From the NCBI RefSeq assembly GCF_000153185.1, contig NZ_CH724152.1, positions 562,855-626,854 on the forward strand: DNA of 64,000 nt, read 5' to 3'. The notes beneath the pieces were generated by a model. The model was not told where the DNA came from and did no database searches. It saw only the letters and a program-made list of their open reading frames with translations. This document shows positions 61,811 to 64,000 of this stretch, one piece after another. Each line of letters opens with the position of its first letter. Position 1 is the stretch's first letter. Position numbers and translations under genes: made by a program. This DNA is from Reinekea blandensis MED297. Lineage in GTDB: Bacteria; Pseudomonadota; Gammaproteobacteria; Pseudomonadales; Natronospirillaceae.

Positions 61811-62695
61811 TCAATAAAGCGTCTGTTCTTCCAGCTGCGCTTCGCCGCCTGCCGCGTTTTCGCGCAGCCAACCCCAGATCCGCCGGGTGGTTCGGTCGAT
61901 CGATGGCTTGCCATAGGTGCTCTGGCGCAGTGCGTCGTGGATCTGTTGGTAGTCTTCGTTTTCTGCTCTGGCGGCCGAGGCTTTGCGTTCTTTGGCCCGA
62001 CGGTGGGCGTAATCGCTGTCGGTCATGTACAGATCCAGCATCGGAATGGGCAGCTCCCCGATAAATCCATCCAGGTCCGGATACTGTCCAGGCGCTTCCA
62101 CCAGAATGAGCCCATAGCCGTCCTGCTCGGCTTCCGTCAGGTTCTCAGCGAGGTATCGGGCGCCCCAGTAACCGCCGTCACCAAAACCTAAAATGACGAT
62201 ATTGAAATCGCCCAGACTGTTCAGCCGCGCCAGCCCTGCTCGGATGCGAGCCAGCACGCGTTCATCAGGCGTTTGTTGTGGTGTCTGAGCACTGGCCGTA
62301 TCCGTGTCGTCCAGCGGTAGTACGCCAACGGCGTCACGCGCTGGCGTTGGTAAGTCGATAGCGAGCGTGTTCCAGCCAACATCCGGCAAGTACTCACGGG
62401 CTTGCTGCAGCAGGAAAGGCCAGTTCGGGGTATGGCCGACATCGTGCAGAATCAGCAGGCCGCCCTGGGGGGTGGCAGTGCGTTGTTGCAGGCTCAGGGC
62501 AATAAAGCGTTCGGTGTCGGTACTCAGTTCGATCACTTCCTCGCCGCGCAGTGCGTTGCGGTAATGCTGCTGTATATCCAGTGATTGTTGCAGTTTTGGC
62601 ATGGGTATCGGTGCGGCCAGCGCCGACGCGCCACTCAGGGTGACGAATACGGTTGTCAGAACGGCGCATGCCGCCAATGCAAATTGACCTCTCAT
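61811..62695 (-). CDS. DUF3530 family exported alpha/beta-hydrolase-like protein
   Basis: A 294-residue protein with a Sec signal (about 1-27, cleaved after ALA). It has an alpha/beta-hydrolase-like core: GLLILHDVGHTPNWP near the oxyanion region and NIVILGFGDGGYWGARYL at the nucleophile elbow, where the usual Gly-x-Ser-x-Gly has an Asp (GFGDGG). This is the DUF3530 pattern. The function is unknown. Its stop codon (TGA, 61813-61811) is part of the MITE target duplication, so the element inserted exactly at the gene's end without changing the protein. Confidence 0.78.
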   Translation of the reverse strand: MRGQFALAACAVLTTVFVTLSGASALAAPIPMPKLQQSLDIQQHYRNALRGEEVIELSTDTERFIALSLQQRTATPQGGLLILHDVGHTPNWPFLLQQAREYLPDVGWNTLAIDLPTPARDAVGVLPLDDTDTASAQTPQQTPDERVLARIRAGLARLNSLGDFNIVILGFGDGGYWGARYLAENLTEAEQDGYGLILVEAPGQYPDLDGFIGELPIPMLDLYMTDSDYAHRRAKERKASAARAENEDYQQIHDALRQSTYGKPSIDRTTRRIWGWLRENAAGGEAQLEEQTLY

Positions 62696-62743
62696 TCAGA
62701 ACCCCTAGAATGTCCGCTCCCGTCAAAGTGAGGTAGCTGTCCG

Positions 62744-63412
62744 ATGTCTGAGTTTATCATTGCCCCGTCCATATTATCGGCCGACTTTGCCCGTTTGGGT
62801 GAAGAAGTGGATCAGGTCATCGCCGCTGGTGCGGATTGGGTGCATTTCGACGTGATGGATAATCATTACGTCCCGAATCTGACCATCGGACCCATGGTCT
62901 GTAAAGCCTTGCGTAACCATGGTGTTAACGCGCCCATCGATGTGCATCTGATGGTTTCTCCAGTAGATCGGCTGATTGGCGATTTTGTTGAGGCCGGTGC
63001 CTCCATGATTACCTTTCATCCGGAAGGCAGTGAACACATCGATCGTTCCCTGCAGTTGATTAAAGACGCCGGATTGAAAGCCGGGCTGGTGTTTAATCCG
63101 GCGACGCCTTTGCACCACCTGGATTACGTGATGGATCGGATCGATATGATTCTGATCATGTCGGTAAACCCGGGCTTTGGTGGCCAGTCCTTCATTCCGT
63201 CGGCCCTTGATAAACTGCGCGAAGCCCGCCAGCGTATTGAAGCCAGTGGCCGGGATATTCGCCTGGAAGTCGACGGCGGGGTGAAGGTCGACAATATTCG
63301 CGAGATCGCGCAAGCCGGTGCAGATGCCTTTGTGGCGGGGTCTGCTATTTTTAATGCGTCAGATTATGCCGGCGTCATTCAGGACATGCGCGCGGAACTT
63401 GCTCGCCTTTAA
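62744..63412 (+). CDS. rpe: ribulose-phosphate 3-epimerase
   Basis: A 222-residue TIM-barrel epimerase: [16 protein letters not shown], the metal site [34 protein letters not shown] and the catalytic Asp in LEVDGGV. It interconverts ribulose-5-phosphate and xylulose-5-phosphate in the pentose phosphate pathway. Divergent from the DUF3530 gene. In many Gammaproteobacteria rpe is followed by gph; here a type-IIB HAD gene follows instead. Confidence 0.96.
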   Translation: MSEFIIAPSILSADFARLGEEVDQVIAAGADWVHFDVMDNHYVPNLTIGPMVCKALRNHGVNAPIDVHLMVSPVDRLIGDFVEAGASMITFHPEGSEHIDRSLQLIKDAGLKAGLVFNPATPLHHLDYVMDRIDMILIMSVNPGFGGQSFIPSALDKLREARQRIEASGRDIRLEVDGGVKVDNIREIAQAGADAFVAGSAIFNASDYAGVIQDMRAELARL

Positions 63413-63481
63413 CCACTTATTTATCGCGCCTGGGTGTTCGCGCCCGGGCCGGGTACTTTACCGTCAACAGAAGGATTTCCC

Positions 63482-64000
63482 TTGGAAGAATTATTGGTTT
63501 TTGATCTCGACGGCACCATCCTCAACGAACACGAGCAACTGTCCGATGTGACTCGTCATGCCTTATCCGAACTCGATCGTCTTGGTATCAACTGGACCGT
63601 GGCGACCGGACGCATGCCTCAGGGCGCACGTGAAGCCTTACCCAACATCGCCTTTCAACATCCGCAGGTGTACAAAAATGGCGTGCTGATTTGGGATCTC
63701 AACGAAGATAAGGTGATCAGTAAGATACCGATGGATCGCGATGAGGTGCTGGAAGCCTGCAGGCGCCTGCACCAGCATGGTATTAACCCGTGGCTCAATA
63801 CGCTCGATCATGAAGATAACATCGGCGCGGTCATCAGCGGGATTTCAAGCGATCGTGAACAACAATGGGCCGATTACATGGCCGGGGAAGGCATCGTGGT
63901 TCAGACCCGGTCGGATTATGCGGAAGTAACCGACCACATTCTCAACATCTTTGCCGTGACTGACAATCCGGCGGTGATGCAGATGGCTGAGGAGTTGGCC
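63482..64000 (+). CDS. HAD-superfamily (Cof-type) phosphatase, N-terminal part
   Basis: An open frame of 173 codons continues past the right edge. It starts with TTG at 63482, six bases after AAGGA (63471-63475). Motif I is VFDLDGTILNE (nucleophile Asp and Asp+2), motif II is VATGRMPQGA, and the following cap (IAFQHPQVYKNGVLIWD) is of the type-IIB Cof fold, not the Gph type. Sugar-phosphate or FMN phosphatase activity is typical of the family. It follows rpe by 69 bases and is probably in the same transcript. Confidence 0.82.
   Translation, partial: MEELLVFDLDGTILNEHEQLSDVTRHALSELDRLGINWTVATGRMPQGAREALPNIAFQHPQVYKNGVLIWDLNEDKVISKIPMDRDEVLEACRRLHQHGINPWLNTLDHEDNIGAVISGISSDREQQWADYMAGEGIVVQTRSDYAEVTDHILNIFAVTDNPAVMQMAEELA

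Noticed and set aside
1-64000. CRISPR arrays, tRNA or rRNA genes, prophage, toxin-antitoxin pairs
   Set aside because: No regular direct repeats with spacers, no tRNA or rRNA signature sequences and no phage structural or integrase genes were seen by reading both strands.

Overview
The window looks like chromosomal DNA of a free-living, plant- or algal-polysaccharide-degrading, probably marine Gammaproteobacterium. The protein set (TamAB, TctCBA, Ugp and Tog ABC systems, NfsA, a PA4642-like protein, an ectoine hydroxylase, cellulase-type GH5 enzymes) and the moderate GC content fit an Oceanospirillales or Saccharospirillaceae-like organism. That placement is inferred from gene content only. 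No rRNA, tRNA, CRISPR array or prophage was seen.

Layout. 1-2.2 kb: the end of a sensor kinase, an SGNH hydrolase and a small membrane protein. 2.2-4.2 kb: a lipoprotein that joins three beta/gamma-crystallin modules to a metzincin-type protease motif, behind a LacI-type operator. 4.5-10.1 kb: a CitA/DcuS-type two-component pair divergent from a tctCBA tricarboxylate transporter. 10.2-12.4 kb: a BaeSR-like pair. 12.5-13.4 kb: two overlapping, apparently paralogous small orphan genes. 13.4-18.7 kb: a multidomain GH5 lipoprotein, a Coa1-like protein, a membrane AraC regulator broken by a frameshift and a DUF2569 protein.

18.9-29.1 kb is a complete route for pectin-derived uronides. It holds a KdgR-type IclR regulator, a minus-strand operon togMNAB-kduD-kdgK-eda-kdgF plus an RpiB-family isomerase, and a divergent ogl (oligogalacturonate lyase). 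A good KdgR box lies between togM and ogl. Oligogalacturonides enter by TogMNAB, Ogl and KdgF make the ketouronate, the RpiB-like protein probably replaces KduI, and KduD, KdgK and Eda carry the product to pyruvate and glyceraldehyde-3-phosphate.

29.3-36.6 kb: a DUF2306 protein, then a glycerol-phosphate system (ugpBAEC, ugpQ, a DeoR regulator, a HAD phosphatase) in one tight operon. 36.7-40.5 kb: an exported LNS2 (lipin-like) protein, a solitary ectD, and an MFS transporter behind a MerR/SoxR-type promoter. 40.5-50.1 kb: single accessory genes (two-gene GFA cluster, a REP doublet, alpha/beta hydrolase, WYL regulator, YdeI-like protein, CBM2-GH5 cellulase, NfsA, a LysR-DUF2200-GST group, an epimerase, a PA4642-like protein). 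50.4-64 kb: tamAB, uspA, the mdlAB ABC exporter, a GFA protein, a 279-bp MITE with perfect terminal repeats, a DUF3530 protein, rpe and the start of a HAD phosphatase.

Start codons were chosen from ribosome-binding sites and signal peptides. Names rest on recognisable motifs and remembered family sequences, not on a database search.
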